This document shows, one piece after another, positions 46,012 to 57,800 of a stretch of DNA of 64,000 nucleotides (within the stretch, counting starts at the first letter, position 1; the number at the start of each line of letters is the position of its first letter). Origin of the DNA: Symsagittifera roscoffensis (lineage: Eukaryota > Xenacoelomorpha > Acoela > Convolutidae); contig NC_087068.1 of NCBI RefSeq assembly GCF_963678635.1, positions 25,980,318 through 26,044,317 of the forward strand, in the 5' to 3' direction. The notes beneath the pieces were generated by a model that made no database searches, was not told the origin of the DNA, and was given only the letters and a program-made list of their open reading frames with translations. Made by a program: the position numbers and the translations under genes.

Positions 46012-48398
46012 AAAAGTTTTCATAGCCTTGAACAGTGAAAAGCAACAAAAAAATGTAATCCGACGCATCGATGTATAAAAGATACTTTCATCACAGTTGT
46101 TTTAAACATTTTTAGAAATAGTTTCGAACGTTATCCTTCTGAATGATATTTATAGCAGCAAGTTACCTCAAAAAACATGATAATTTTTTTTGGTTGTTGC
46201 GTAAAATGAATTTCGGAGAGATGTGAAATTCAAAAAAATACGCCAAATCCCGGGGCCTTATTGCGAATTATTGCTGGGGCTTATCTTATAGAGTAGCTCC
46301 TAATAAAGTACTACACCGCATTTTTGTCACGATATCTGAGATGAGAAAATCTGGAAGATTGTGTTTTAGATAGAGATAGCCATTCTGATGGGGTGGGTAT
46401 GTAAGTCATTATTTTCAACTGCATGGCTGATATTACAACTATAGTTGTTTGTTTCTTGTTCCGGCATTCGAATAAAACGGAATATCTATACTAGGTGCGG
46501 TTTTTTTATTCAATCAACTTTCACCGATCGAAATAATAATTTTCTGCAATTTTTTTTATATCCCATTGAGAATATCAATTTCCTGATTTCAAATGTAAAA
46601 ACTTATTTCAACTCCGATAACTTTTTGTAAAGTTCTGGGGGTATGAAAATTGCCAAATTTGCCATGTTCTGGACTAAATTATGCGCTCTTTGAAGAATTT
46701 ATTCATAATGCTAAGAGTAACGCGAATTATCAATTGAATTGAAACTAGCTAATTAGTCGTATTAGTGGTGTACGACTCAAAATTTTACACAGTGATATTC
46801 TCCAACATGTATAGGTTTTCAATATTTTCTTTTCCCAAAAAGTATTTGATATAAATTAAGGGATAGTCTGAACATTCAGGGCTTTGCCCTGACATACGAG
46901 CAGTCCTGTTTGGTTTCTAGTTCTTTTTGGGAAGTTTTCCTGCTCTTATGCTGGTGTATGATGATTATGATTTTTTTTATTCGGTTTTTTAACTGTGAAT
47001 CATCTTCTCTTTATCTTGCGTATTCTCTAGATATCGGTTGAAATTTTGATCTTGAAAAATAATGTGTCTTCTATTTGCTTTTGGTGTGGTGAGCATGCTT
47101 CATAACGAGGCCAAACTGTGCATTCTGTGCATTGTAAGTGGATTCAGCAACAGGCCAAAATCAGATTTGTCATGGAATCCGCAACTTTGCTACTTTTCTT
47201 TGATCTTCTTTGCTGTTTTGGTTTCCACAATCAAATACCTAAAACAATGTACCGCTCAAAATCGCTCCGAAAATAGGTGATTTTGCGGAATCCGCAACCG
47301 TATTTGCGGGATCCAGAACAGTTTGCGGAATCCACAAACAAATAATAAGACATTTGTATAGTTAAATTGAGCTATTGCCGATTCCGCTACTTTAAGCGTA
47401 ACTGGAATCCGCAAATTGTAAGTAGAATCCGCATTTTGTTTGCGGATTCCATTTACATATATGTATATATGTATTATAGCGTTTGAAATTATATTTGGTC
47501 ACCAAAAAAATCAATCTCAATTACTAAAAAGATCATTTACCAATTGACAACCAAATGTTTGGTATCAATTCCTGTCAACCCAATTTCGATCTCAAATACT
47601 GCAAACTTCGATCTCAACTTCGATCTCATTTCATTAGAATCACAAATTCAAGCATAAGATTAGAAATTTAGGAAGGTCTTAACATAACCCCAAGTTTGAT
47701 TCAAGTATTCTCGTTTTTATGATGTGTGCTATGATTTTTTATGATTGCTATACAAAAGCTTTTGAGGTTTTTTTCATGTCAACTTTCAGTTCCTCGTGAG
47801 ATGTTTTGAGTTATGTTTACGGGGTGAGAGAGTTAATGTTTCAAGGGATCAGTGAATCAGTTTCATCCTATGAGTGCTGTGTAGATTGAGCGCCGTCGAT
47901 TGACGGGTCCATTGAGATTGGTGAACTAGGGTTGTCCTTGTTGAACAGTTTGTACGGTGTCGGTGACAAAAGGGGACCATATCCAGTTCCGAAGCAAAAG
48001 TTGATCTTCAGTTATTACGGGTTTTATAGACTTGCGTTGGACTACATGGTGTAGGAGGGACATCACAACTGAGAGCCGGCCAATCGAATAGTATTGATTA
48101 GAATACTGAGGACGGGTGAAGACGGTAATTATTGGGGTACTGCTGGAAGTATTGGCGTGCGGTGATAAGGCCCAAAAGGAGAGACCGGTCAGGGCTTCAA
48201 TGTGTTTTCTCGTTTTAAGCTAAAAGACAGACCTTTATGGACAAATTGATGAAAATGATGTTATTCTACAGTTTTGATCAAGCTTTTCATTTAATCTTTT
48301 TTTTGTGATTTTGATCAGATAGTATGATGACATGGGTCTTTTCCTAGGTAAAAGTGTTTTCAAAGTTTGATGGTTATACTAACAATAATTTGAAAATG
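46012..48398. repeat. Intronic tandem duplication, unit 1
   Basis: About 2.39 kb that recurs at 48,399-51,207 in the same orientation, shift 2,382 at the start. Landmarks are TTTTCATAGCC, the hairpin TCAGGGC..GCCCTGA near 46,878, the GCGGAATCCGC cluster at 47,283-47,460, the GTCGGTGAC block near 47,960, and a final GACATGGGTCT block. Short frames (for example 47,062-47,280) are broken in the other unit, so no gene is supported. Confidence 0.85.
47283..47460. repeat. Cluster of GCGGAATCCGC palindromes
   Basis: TTTGCGGAATCCGCA and variants recur six or more times in both orientations. The odd-length palindrome GCGGA-A-TCCGC is the core. Confidence 0.75.
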
Positions 48399-51207
48399 TT
48401 TTCATAGCCTTGAACAGTGAAAAGCAGCAAAAAATGTAATTCGACGAATCAGTGTATAAAGGAGACTTTCATCACAGTTGTTTTCAACATTTTTAGAAAT
48501 AGTTTCGAACGTTATTCTTCTGAAAGATATTTATGGCAGCAAGTTATCTTTAAAAAACATAATCAAATGTTTTAGTTGTTGCGTAAAATGAATTTTGAAG
48601 AATTGTGAAATTCAACAAAACACGCCAAATGCTGGGGCCTTATTGCAAATTGTTGCTGGGGCTTATCTTATAGAGTAGCTCCTAATAAAGTACACCGCAT
48701 TTTTGTCACGCTATCTGAGATGATAAAATCTGGAAGATTATGTTTTATATGGAGAAAGCCATTTTGATGTGGTGGGTATCTTTGTCATATTTTTCAATTG
48801 CATGGCTGATATTACAAATATAGTCATTTGTTTGTAAATCCGACTTTCGAATAAAACGGAATATCTGTATTAGGTGCGGTTTTTTTTTATTCAGTCAACT
48901 TTCACCGATCGAAATAATAACTTTCAGCAAAGTTTTTTTATACCCTATTGAAAATAACAATTTCCAGAGTTCAAATGTAAGAATATATTTCAACTCCGAA
49001 AACTTTTTGTAAAGTTTGTAAAGTTTATGTAAAGTTTGAAAATTGCCAAGCTTGCCATCTTCTGGACTAAATTATGCGAGCTTGGAAGAATTTTTTTCAT
49101 AATGCTGAGGGCAACGCGAATTACCAATTGTATTGAGACTAGCTAATTAGTCGTATTAGTGGCGTAAGACTCAAACTTTTACACTGTGACTTTGTCCAAC
49201 ATGTATAGGTTTTCAATATTTTCTTTTCCCAAAAAATATTCGATATACATTAAGGGATAGTCTGAACATTTAGGGCTTTGCCCTGCCCTGATATACGAGC
49301 AGACTTGTCTGGTTTCTAGTTCATTTTGGGAAGTTTTTTAGCTCTTATGCTGGCGTATGATGATTAAGTATTTTTGTATTCGGTTTTTTAACTGTAGATC
49401 ATCTTATCTTAATCTTGCGTATTCTCTAGATATCGGTTTAAATATTGATCTTGAAAAATAAAATGTCTTCTATTTGCTTTTGGTAGGGTGAGCATGCTTC
49501 ATAACGAGGCCAAACTGTGCATTCTGTTCATTGCAAGTGGATTCACCAGAATCAGATTTGTCGTGGAAGCCGCAACTTTGCTACTTTCTATGATCTTCTT
49601 CGCTGTTTTGGTTTCCTCAAGCAAATACCTAAAACACTGTACCGCTCAAAATTGCTCCGAAAATAGGTAATTTTGCGGAATCCGCAAACAAATTTGCGGA
49701 TTCCAGAACAGTTTGCGGAATCCACAAACAAATAATAAGACATTTATGTAGTTAAATTGAGCTGTTGCAGATTCCGCAACTGTAAGCGGATTCCGCAAAT
49801 AGTACCTGGAATCCGCAAATTGTAAGTAGAATCGCAATTTGTTTGCGGATTCCGTATACGTATATGTATATGTGTAGTATAGTGTTTGATCTTATATCTG
49901 GTCACCAGAAAAATCAATCTCAATTACTACATTGAATAACTACCAGTTGGATACCAAACGTTTGGTATCAATTCCTGTCAACCCAACTTCGATCTCAAAT
50001 ACGGTCAACTTCGATCTCATTTTACTAGAATCAAAATCTACTAGATCTTCAGTAATTGGGATTGATGGAATCCCAAACACTGACCAGTATTTGGGATTTA
50101 TGCAATCTCGAATACTGAACTAATTCGGCGATATGATGTGCGTTGTGTTTCCAAATATTCTCAATCCAATGACTACAAAAATTGAATTTATTCCGGTTAA
50201 GCTTCCAAAAAACCAATAATTGGAATTTACGCAATCTCAAATACTGACGCAATCTCAAATACTGACTCAAATACTGACTAACATTTTGTGGAATCCATTT
50301 ACAATTGCGGATTCACTTAGATTTTGTGGAATCTACTTACAGTTGTTCCTAGCTAAATTCGCTTCTTGCGGAATCCGTGGCACAACAAATGTGTCGACAA
50401 GATTTACGCTACAAGTACTTGTACGCGGAATCCACGGAAGTTTTGTAAGTGGAATCCACTTACATTTGGAACTTGTTTAAAGGTTTGACTATAGAATCCA
50501 GTAATATACAGACACAAAATAGTGCGCCTATCCAGTGCACTGTTTGGCCTCGTAATGTAACTTATTTGTGCGATATTTTGTTAATTTTTGTTTCTTCAGT
50601 CAATTGCAGTAGCTGTTCTATTGCTTGTTGGTCGGATTTGAGGTGAAGATGTTTTTTTGATTGACGGGTCCAATGAGATTGGTGAAGTGTGTTTCACCCG
50701 TCTAAAAAACCGCTCAAACCGCTCAAACCTTGCTTCAAATTAGGTGAAAAATCTCGACTCGGGTTGTCCTTGTTGAACAGTTTGTACGGTGTCGGTGACC
50801 ATATCCATTTCCGAAGCAAAAGTTGTTCTTCGGTTATTACGGATTTTATAGACTTGCGTTGGAATACATGGTGTAGGAGGGACATCAAAACTAAGAGCGA
50901 GCCAATCCAATAGTATTAATTAGAATACTGGGGCCGGGTGAGGACGGTAATTTTTGTGGTACTGCTGGAAGTATTGGCGTGCAGTGATAAGGCCCATGAG
51001 GAAGGACCGGTCAGGGCTTCAATGTGTTCTCTCATTTTAAGCTAAAAAGACAGTATTTTGTGGGCAAATTGATAAAAATGGAGTTGTTCTACAATTTTGA
51101 TCAAGTTTTTCACTTAATGGTTTTTTGTGATTTTGATCAGATAATATGATGACATGGGTCTCTTCCTAGGTAAATGTGTTTTCAAAGTTTGATGGTAATA
51201 CTAACAA
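48399..51207. repeat. Intronic tandem duplication, unit 2 (longer)
   Basis: The second copy of 46,012-48,398, about 0.4 kb longer because of extra sequence near 50,030-50,650. That extra sequence is made of CAAATACTGAC repeats and more GGAATCC palindromes. Unit 2 ends where an R repeat begins (GACTGCTC at 51,208). Confidence 0.85.
49670..50470. repeat. Second and expanded GCGGAATCCGC clusters
   Basis: 49,673-49,855 matches the unit 1 cluster. 50,280-50,470 is an additional one with TTGTGGAATCC, TTGCGGAATCCGTGG and AAGTGGAATCCACTT (the last a perfect 14-base palindrome apart from its centre). Confidence 0.7.
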
Positions 51208-51790
51208 GACTGCTCAAATCAGAGCGAATCCCTGAATGTTCCGACTTCATTTCAATTTCAATGAAATTGCTTAATTTGAAAAAAATGATGAAAAGTTAAA
51301 AAAAGTTTACGTTTTTTCAGCCTTTTTTGAAAATCGTCCTCCCACCTGCAATTAATTAAACTACAAAGTGATAAATTTGCACAGGTTGGATCAAATTTGG
51401 AACAATTTCTAAATTGAATTAAATCTCCGCTTACGCGTTAATCATCGCGCATGAAATATATCGCACGTTAATTGTCCCAAATTGGTCAAATTGGCAATCC
51501 TTAGAACCTAATAATTTCACGAAGAAGAGCGAAATTATTAGGTTCTAAGGACCACAGCTAAGATACCATTTTAAAAGACCACAGCTAAGATACCATTTTA
51601 AAAAAGACTACAGCTAAGATACCATTTTAAATTTGAGCTCAGGATATCAATACTTCTTGAATGATGTTTAAAAACTCCGTTAAAGTTTGTGTTAGTTAAA
51701 AAGCCGAAATTTGAGTCGAGAAAAAAAATAACGTGCACAATTATTCCGTCATTTAATTCAAAAATAGTGGGAACAAAAAGGTTTGACCTG
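51208..51790 (+). repeat. R repeat, diverged copy with extra hairpin and triplication
   Basis: It starts GACTGCTCAAATCAGAGCG and TGAATGTTCCGACT, and includes the CTCCGCTTACGCGTTAAT block. At 51,499-51,550 lies a perfect 20-base inverted repeat with a 12-base loop. At 51,551-51,630 a 27-29 base unit (CCACAGCTAAGATACCATTT) stands three times. Confidence 0.7.
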
Positions 51791-51875
51791 AAATTGATTT
51801 TTTTGGTCTTATAATAGCATGCATTATAATTTTCAGACCATATGTGTTAGTCGTGCGGTGTCTTGTTGTTCCGAC

Positions 51876-52544
51876 TTGCGATATGAAAGTTACGGAATAT
51901 TTGTGCTCGGGTGGGTTTTTTTCTTCAGACAATTTTCGACTTTTTAACTAGCCATTTTTGACGGAATTTTTAAATATCATTCGGAAGAAGTTGTTGTACT
52001 GAGCTTAAAATTGAAAAAAAATTTCACCTGTGTTCTTTTTTTGTAAAGTTACCCCCATAACTTTACAAAAACTGATCACATGTGAAATATTTTTTCAAAT
52101 TTAAGCTCAGTACAACAATTCCTTCCGAATGATATTTAAAAAATTCCGTCAAAAATGGCTAGTTAAAAAGTCGAAATTTGTCTGAAGACAAAAAGCCCAC
52201 CCCGAGCACAAATATTCCGTTACTGAAGATTGCTATTTTGGCCAATTTGGGACAATGAACACGCGATATATTTCGCGCTAATAACGCGTAAGCGGATATT
52301 TAATCCGCCTTAGAAAACGCTCTAAATTGGTTGAAAGAAGCTTATTTGCCATAATTAATCTTGCGAACCTATCCTTTTGTACTTTATATGGGGGGGGGGT
52401 TGATTTTCATTTAAAAAATTCAAATTTTAGAAAAAAAACGTTCTTTTTTATCTATTACATTTAATTTTTTTATGTTATTTTTGTTCCATAAAACCTAAAA
52501 AAGGCAGTCGGAACATTCAGGGCTTCGCCCTGATACGAGCAGTC
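51876..52544. repeat. R repeat sequences forming a large inverted repeat
   Basis: 51,876-52,045 is the R 3' half in reverse orientation. 52,060-52,230 is the same half in forward orientation, giving two arms of about 170 bases around a short centre near 52,050. Reverse-oriented R 5' sequence follows from 52,230 to the hairpin TCAGGGCTTCGCCCTGA at 52,517-52,533, next to the gap. Confidence 0.7.
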
Positions 52545-52744
52545 NNNNNNNNNNNNNNNNNNNNNNNNNNNNNNNNNNNNNNNNNNNNNNNNNNNNNNNN
52601 NNNNNNNNNNNNNNNNNNNNNNNNNNNNNNNNNNNNNNNNNNNNNNNNNNNNNNNNNNNNNNNNNNNNNNNNNNNNNNNNNNNNNNNNNNNNNNNNNNNN
52701 NNNNNNNNNNNNNNNNNNNNNNNNNNNNNNNNNNNNNNNNNNNN
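52545..52744. other. Assembly gap of 200 N
   Basis: Exactly 200 undetermined bases, probably a nominal size. It begins straight after the R repeat end GATACGAGCAGTC. Confidence 0.99.
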
Positions 52745-53200
52745 GGTTTGATTGTTCATTTTTTAAAAAATTGCTAATGAAGTTTTGTTTTTCGGTGTTT
52801 ATTTGTCTTTAATGTCTAACTTATTGTTGACTATGTTTATTGTTGATATGTATGTTGTAATAAATAAGGAGCTCATTATGCGATGATTAATATCTGTAAT
52901 ACAAAATATTTGTTTGAGAGATATCATTAAATTTTTAGTCTGTTTTCTAGTTTTGGAGATTCTTGGAGAATCATAAATGATTTTTTCCATAAAGTGTTCG
53001 TAGTGCTGTAGCTAATTTATCTAATGAAAAAAGAATATGATTTTTGGATGTAACGAGTGAATAGCTTTCATGTGATAATATTGTTGATGTTAGATTCTGC
53101 GCTTTAGTCGATTAAAAAATATATTTCTGGAGGTTGAGATCTCTAGTTTTTGAGCTTTCCAAAAAAAATGGTATTGTGGAAACCTTTTTTTGGTGAAGAC
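52745..53200 (-). pseudogene. pol: C-family protease fragment (C4)
   Basis: The minus strand shows KQIFCITDINHRI and TINIVNNKLDIKDK (52,799-52,990), aligning with the protease end of C1a, C2 and C3. The active site near 53,095-53,112 reads F-L-I-D followed by a stop where Ser is expected, then A-E-S-N. It is cut by the gap on one side and by element D on the other. Confidence 0.65.
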
Positions 53201-53419
53201 GATTTGGAGGTTGTCTCTTATGTGGATAAAATATATATCTGTCATTTATTTCGTGGCTTACTCATCAGGTGTTACTATCGGGATATCCGTTCTTATAATA
53301 ATGACTAACCTTCCGGTTTCACTTTCTTCATCTGTGCTTTCAAAATGTAGGTCTAAATCTCACCAAGTACACACTTTTGTCATGGACCCACTAGTCCCTA
53401 GATAGGTTAAAGGTCGGAA

Positions 53420-54240
53420 GGTGCCCATCCACATATAGGACCAAAACTCCGAAGAATTAAAGGCGCTGATCAAGGATGGTCATATTACGAACTTAGACAA
53501 ATGTACTACGGATCACTTCATGAACCCCATAATGATTAATGCAAAAAAGATGGCTCAATTAAACTCGCTATGGATGCCAAACCCCTTAGAGCGCAAATCT
53601 CGAACAATAAGTATCAAAAGCCAAATATTCCCGAATTAATCGACTCTGCCGCCCAGATCATTACCAGTGATGCCCACGTTCGGTTTGGTTCACCTCACTA
53701 GTTCAAAATATCGGTTCATTAAGACTAAACTTTCAAAGGCGACGAGTAGTCATTGTAATTTCAGTATCATTTGTGGGGAGTCGACAGGAACAAACCGATT
53801 CAACACTGGGCTTACGGTTTACCGGATATGCCGACCGAGTTTTAAAAATTGATGGACTGCACGCTGCAAGGTACCCAGGGAACTCGCTTTTTTATAGACG
53901 ATATTCCTGTGGTCTCTAAAAGGACGCTGTGACAACATAATGAAATTTTCCATGAAGTCCCGTCTCGATTAGATAAAGAAGGTTTTGCTTTGAAGTTGTC
54001 TAAATCTGAGTTTGTGGTGGATAAGCTAGATTGGCTGGGATTTGATATACATTCAATCGGTTACTCCCCCAAATGTTCCTTCATGGGTACTCTCAACTAC
54101 TTCGAGAAAATTATGCCCAGTCTGTACAATCTTAAGTGTGAGTTCGCGACTCTCTAAAGCTTTGCAATTAAAGGAAATTCATTTGGAATGAGTCTCAAGA
54201 AGCTGCGTTCGGGATAACTCTGGTTCTCATTGTAAAAATA
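53420..54240 (+). pseudogene. pol: Element D reverse transcriptase remnant
   Basis: Broken frames show ELKALIKDGHITNLDKC, then SIKLAMDAKPLRAQISNNKYQ, an STGTNRFNTG block near 53,780, the active-site box FFIDDIPVVSK (about 53,888-53,920) and LDWLGFDIHSIGY (near 54,030). Many stops and shifts are present. The same blocks in A read KLAMDSKQINKAI and FLDDILIISH. Confidence 0.75.
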
Positions 54241-54395
54241 CTGATTCTAACCTGCACAGAAGACTCGTGCGAAGTGGTACACAAGCCACAGAGGACTAGG
54301 AGCATGCCTGGAACAAAAAGCAGATTGAGGTTTGCCGGTCCCTATTTCGTTCGCTTCGCGAGTTTTTAATTCAGCGGAACTTAAATGTTTTACGA

Positions 54396-54854
54396 ATGAA
54401 CTTGAACTACTGTGAACATTTTTGCACATATCTGCTCGGCAAAAGGTCCGAAATACTCACGGACCACAAAAACATAATTTCGGCCATAAAAGAACAAAAA
54501 GGGAATAAATCATATCAATCACGTTTACGACTTTTGGCGGATAGGCTATTAACGTTCGACTACGAAATCAGGCACGTTCCTGGTGCTATTCTTGGTATGG
54601 CTGACTATCTTTCCCGAGATCCTACGTTTGAAGCACCTCCCAGTTCAGTTTATGATGAGTTGTTTGTCATAAAAACGAGACAAAGTTTCACTCAACCATG
54701 TAACTCCATTAGGGAGGACGCAGCGATGTCATCGGGCTCCGGCGACAGCACATTCGTTAATAGTATACCGGCGAAGGCTTCTGCCTCAGTAAATCGAACA
54801 AATAGCAACGGTGTTTTCAGTGTTAGAGCGCGTGAGGGCGAAAAACCTAGATAG
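54396..54854 (+). pseudogene. pol: Element D RNase H C-terminal part
   Basis: 152 codons with ILTDHKNIISAI, SYQSRLRLLADRLL and RHVPGAILGMADYLSRDP, the RNase H to integrase connection. The first RNase H acidic motif upstream is degraded. The frame ends at a TAG near 54,852, within inserted sequence. Confidence 0.78.
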
Positions 54855-55520
54855 TCTAATTTTGTCCAATCAGATACAGCCAGATGTTGAGTGAAGCGCC
54901 GGTAGGTGTGACCAAATTTTGTCGTCGTCTTACGAGAAAATCAGCGGTTTTTCACCGCGAGAGGGCGTTGGTTGTTTGTCAAGTAGTTTGATCCAATCAG
55001 AGCCTAGTTTGGTTTCGCGTTATTCGCCACTCCTTGAGTGGTGTATTTTGATGGAAAATTTTTACCAATTATTTGCATAAAAATGGCGGGTCCCCTAAGC
55101 CAATGAGAAAAAAGATGCAATGAAAGCACCACACTGAAAGAGGGCGACCGATCATGCGATTTCGTGTTCAATCGGTTGCATAAAAATGGCGGGTCCCCTA
55201 AGCCAATGAGAAAAAAGATGCAATGAAAGCACCACACTGAAAGAGGGCGACCGATCATGCGATTTCGTGTTCAATCAGTCAGATTTTACAATGCAAATTG
55301 CAAGAAGTCAAGATCATTTCCAGTCATTTTCAAAGCAGTTTTGCTTTATTGTTCACTAGAATTCAGTTGGCCAATCAAACTTCAATATGACCTCTGCTCT
55401 AAATGCATCCGCCTTACTTACAATACGGCAAATTGAGAGAACTTATTAGACTTTGGCGATTTTTTCCCGCGGGGCCCTAGTAATGACACAGAAGACACCC
55501 CAGCTCCTACTTTTGTCGAG
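54855..55520. other. Insert between RNase H and integrase of D
   Basis: The distance between RNase H and the integrase zinc domain is about 480 bases longer than in A2. The extra sequence has CCAATCAGA-type boxes and GAGAGGGCG motifs and includes a perfect 103-base tandem duplication. It is probably a small non-autonomous insertion. Confidence 0.5.
55073..55275. repeat. Perfect tandem duplication, 103-base period
   Basis: TTGCATAAAAATGGCGGGTC begins at 55,073 and again at 55,176. The two units are identical by eye until GTGTTCAATC. Confidence 0.92.
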
Positions 55521-55603
55521 ATGGCTCCTCTCAACCCTGTTCGCTCTCGCCCTCTAGTCAGACTCATGTGGCTGCTATTTCTGATATCTCAGGCTAGGAG
55601 GAA

Positions 55604-56611
55604 TTGGTATGGACCTCCAAGAAAAAAAGGTCCTTCATTGAAAAGGGCCGGCGAAGGCGAATTTCTAACCGGGATCGTCAACTACGCGCTAGAGAGGGAG
55701 TATATTCCATCAAAACGAGGCCGTTCGTCTCACAGGACAAGAAGGTGATTGTGGCTCTACGCCGTCTGTTAGACGTCGGTTTACTGGCAAAGTTAACGGG
55801 GGAAAATAAGTTCCTCGGACCGATGAAGAGAGCAATCCTGGACAATGATGTCCAAACCTTCTCCAAACAGGGTCTGTACATCGCCCAGTTCTGGCCAGTA
55901 GCGTCGATAGCGGAAAATTGCATCCTCATTGACAACAAGGTGGCGATACCGTTAAAATTTGTGTCGGCAATTTTGACACGAATAAACCGATCTCATCCCG
56001 GACCACAGGCCATGATCGAGGCGGCCGAGTACATCTGGTGGCCCTACCTGAGTCGACAGATTGTCGAAAAGTGTCAGATCTGCATGGAATGCACGAAGTT
56101 TGGTAAGAACATTAAATCGACTAAAGCAGCGATTACTTCGCTCCCACTTCCATCTCTCTCTTCTCCTAATGAGGAATTACAATTAGATTTTGGGAGCCCA
56201 CTGCAGGACGTAAAAGGGAAAAAGGTTTTTATCTTGGTAGCCGTAGATCGGTTCCCAAAATTCCCGTCTGTTCTACCTACTAAAATTACCGGTTGAAAAA
56301 AAATGTTAAATTCCTAGAAGCATATTGAGGTATGCACGGCACACCAAAATCTATTCGCGCAGACCATGACTCAGGTTTTAAAAACGCAGTGCTACAGGAC
56401 TTTGGCAAAAAATTTCGGAACCGAACAAATTTTCTGCCCATTCTCGAATCATCGTGGCTGTTGGTTAGTGGAACGGACAATTCAGAAGATGAAATTTAAG
56501 CTGGGTACCAAGGCGTTTAGCCCTCATTACAGAGGCCTCAATCATGTCCTTCATACGAACTTAGATGACCTCAGGAAATCCAAACACGGAACTTTGTTTG
56601 GCCAGGTATAA
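55604..56611 (+). pseudogene. pol: Element D integrase
   Basis: The frame 55,604-56,296 has a zinc-domain region RINRSHPG, EYIWWPYL (Tyr at the second His position) and CQICMEC. The core start LQLDFGSPLQDVKGKKVFILVAVD carries the first Asp. After a shift near 56,297 HGTPKSIRADHDSGFKN has the second Asp, and after another shift WLVERTIQKMKF (56,366-56,611) has the Glu. A gypsy-type DDE integrase, not functional. Confidence 0.8.
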
Positions 56612-57800
56612 GATTCTTGCTAATGCTTCAGATCAGACTACCCTCGCTCGGAACCTCTTGAAACCGGAATGTCGTCACAGTCACAACTACAGCTCGGACA
56701 AAGTGAAAGTGGTGAAACATGGTTCACTCCGCCCATATGTGGCTCCGCGCTTCAAAAAGGTGGTCCCTGGTCAAATGATTGCAGATACGCAGCAATACAA
56801 GGTCCTCGAGGACCTCATTCTAGCTGATAATCGATGGAGTCAGTTGAATCGGAATATCATCGTGGAGACGGGGCGCAGATTGATGCGGGTGTTTGGGTCC
56901 CGCAAGAAATTGCTTACCAATGCCCTGAAAAGTGGTCTCAGCAAGAGTACCTTGAAATTTTACGACCGTGCTGCCGATGCTTCCAGCAGAGAATATTTGA
57001 TCTCTCCAGGCCCGTCGCGCCCAAGACCTATCGTTACAAGTAATTAGAGTCTGCGTTGTTGTATAGTCCTAACAGTGTGAACAATTTCAGAAAGTGCCTA
57101 GACGTAAAGTCTGAAAAAACACTTTATAGAATAACAAAATTCAAGATCGTTCATGTCACTAACAACACTTATGTCTTGGAAACGGGAACTTTTTTCGGAA
57201 GAATGATATCTCTCTAAAACGCAACTTTGATAACCGTGAGATTTTAGCTAAAAGAACAGCAGCAGCCTCCATACACGGAGTCAGGGCCGGACAGACTTCG
57301 CAGAGGTGCCCTATTTCAATAGTATCAGCACCACGCAAACGGACTGGAAAGTGGAGCCGCCGGTGTTTTTTGTTCTATTAGGATACTCCAGATGCAGCAA
57401 GACAATTTCACTCACCATGTCAAATCCTAGTCGGGCAGTGAGGGTCAACTCAGTCCCTCTTGAATTACTTCCGGCACAAGTAGTACCTCAAACACCATAT
57501 CGACCCCACTGTACCCAATTCCGCGTTCGGATTCGCCAATGGTGTGTCTTAATGGGTCGAACAGTTCTGTTGCCACGTTGTCGGCTACCGACCCCGCAGA
57601 ATCACGAGGCCAGACTCTTCGATCCCGGTACGCCACCACGAGAGTTTCAGACACCCCCGCGGAGACTCAAATTCCCAAACAGTTCCTACAGGAGTCGCGA
57701 TGTCAGATCCCGTTCCTTCAGGCACCGCGGGTCAACCCCAGCCACCACAATCCGCGGTAGAGGACGACATCGACTCGCAATCGTCTTAATCTTCTAGTGC
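56612..57800 (+). pseudogene. Element D integrase tail and Pro/Arg-rich region
   Basis: 56,565-57,047 continues with HGSLRPYVAPRFKKVVPG and a helical basic segment. 57,082-57,200 reads YRITKFKIVHVTNNTYVLETG, like the small beta-barrel at integrase C-termini. 57,306-57,797 is open and rich in Pro, Arg, Ser and Thr in two overlapping frames. A long post-integrase extension therefore occurs in D as in A. Confidence 0.5.

Larger units (their letters stand above)
53205..57047 (+). mobile_element. Gypsy-like element D, decayed, GC-richer
   Basis: RT, RNase H and integrase remnants lie in gypsy order on the + strand, distantly similar to A. I found no LTRs. The region has visibly higher GC than the flanks. 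It lies in the host intron. Confidence 0.75.

Noticed and set aside
47062-49670. Small ORFs with a hydrophobic segment at 47,062-47,280 and 49,488-49,670, one in each intronic tandem unit
   Set aside because: The two copies differ by frame-changing indels and have no shared start; the pattern is that of non-coding repeat.
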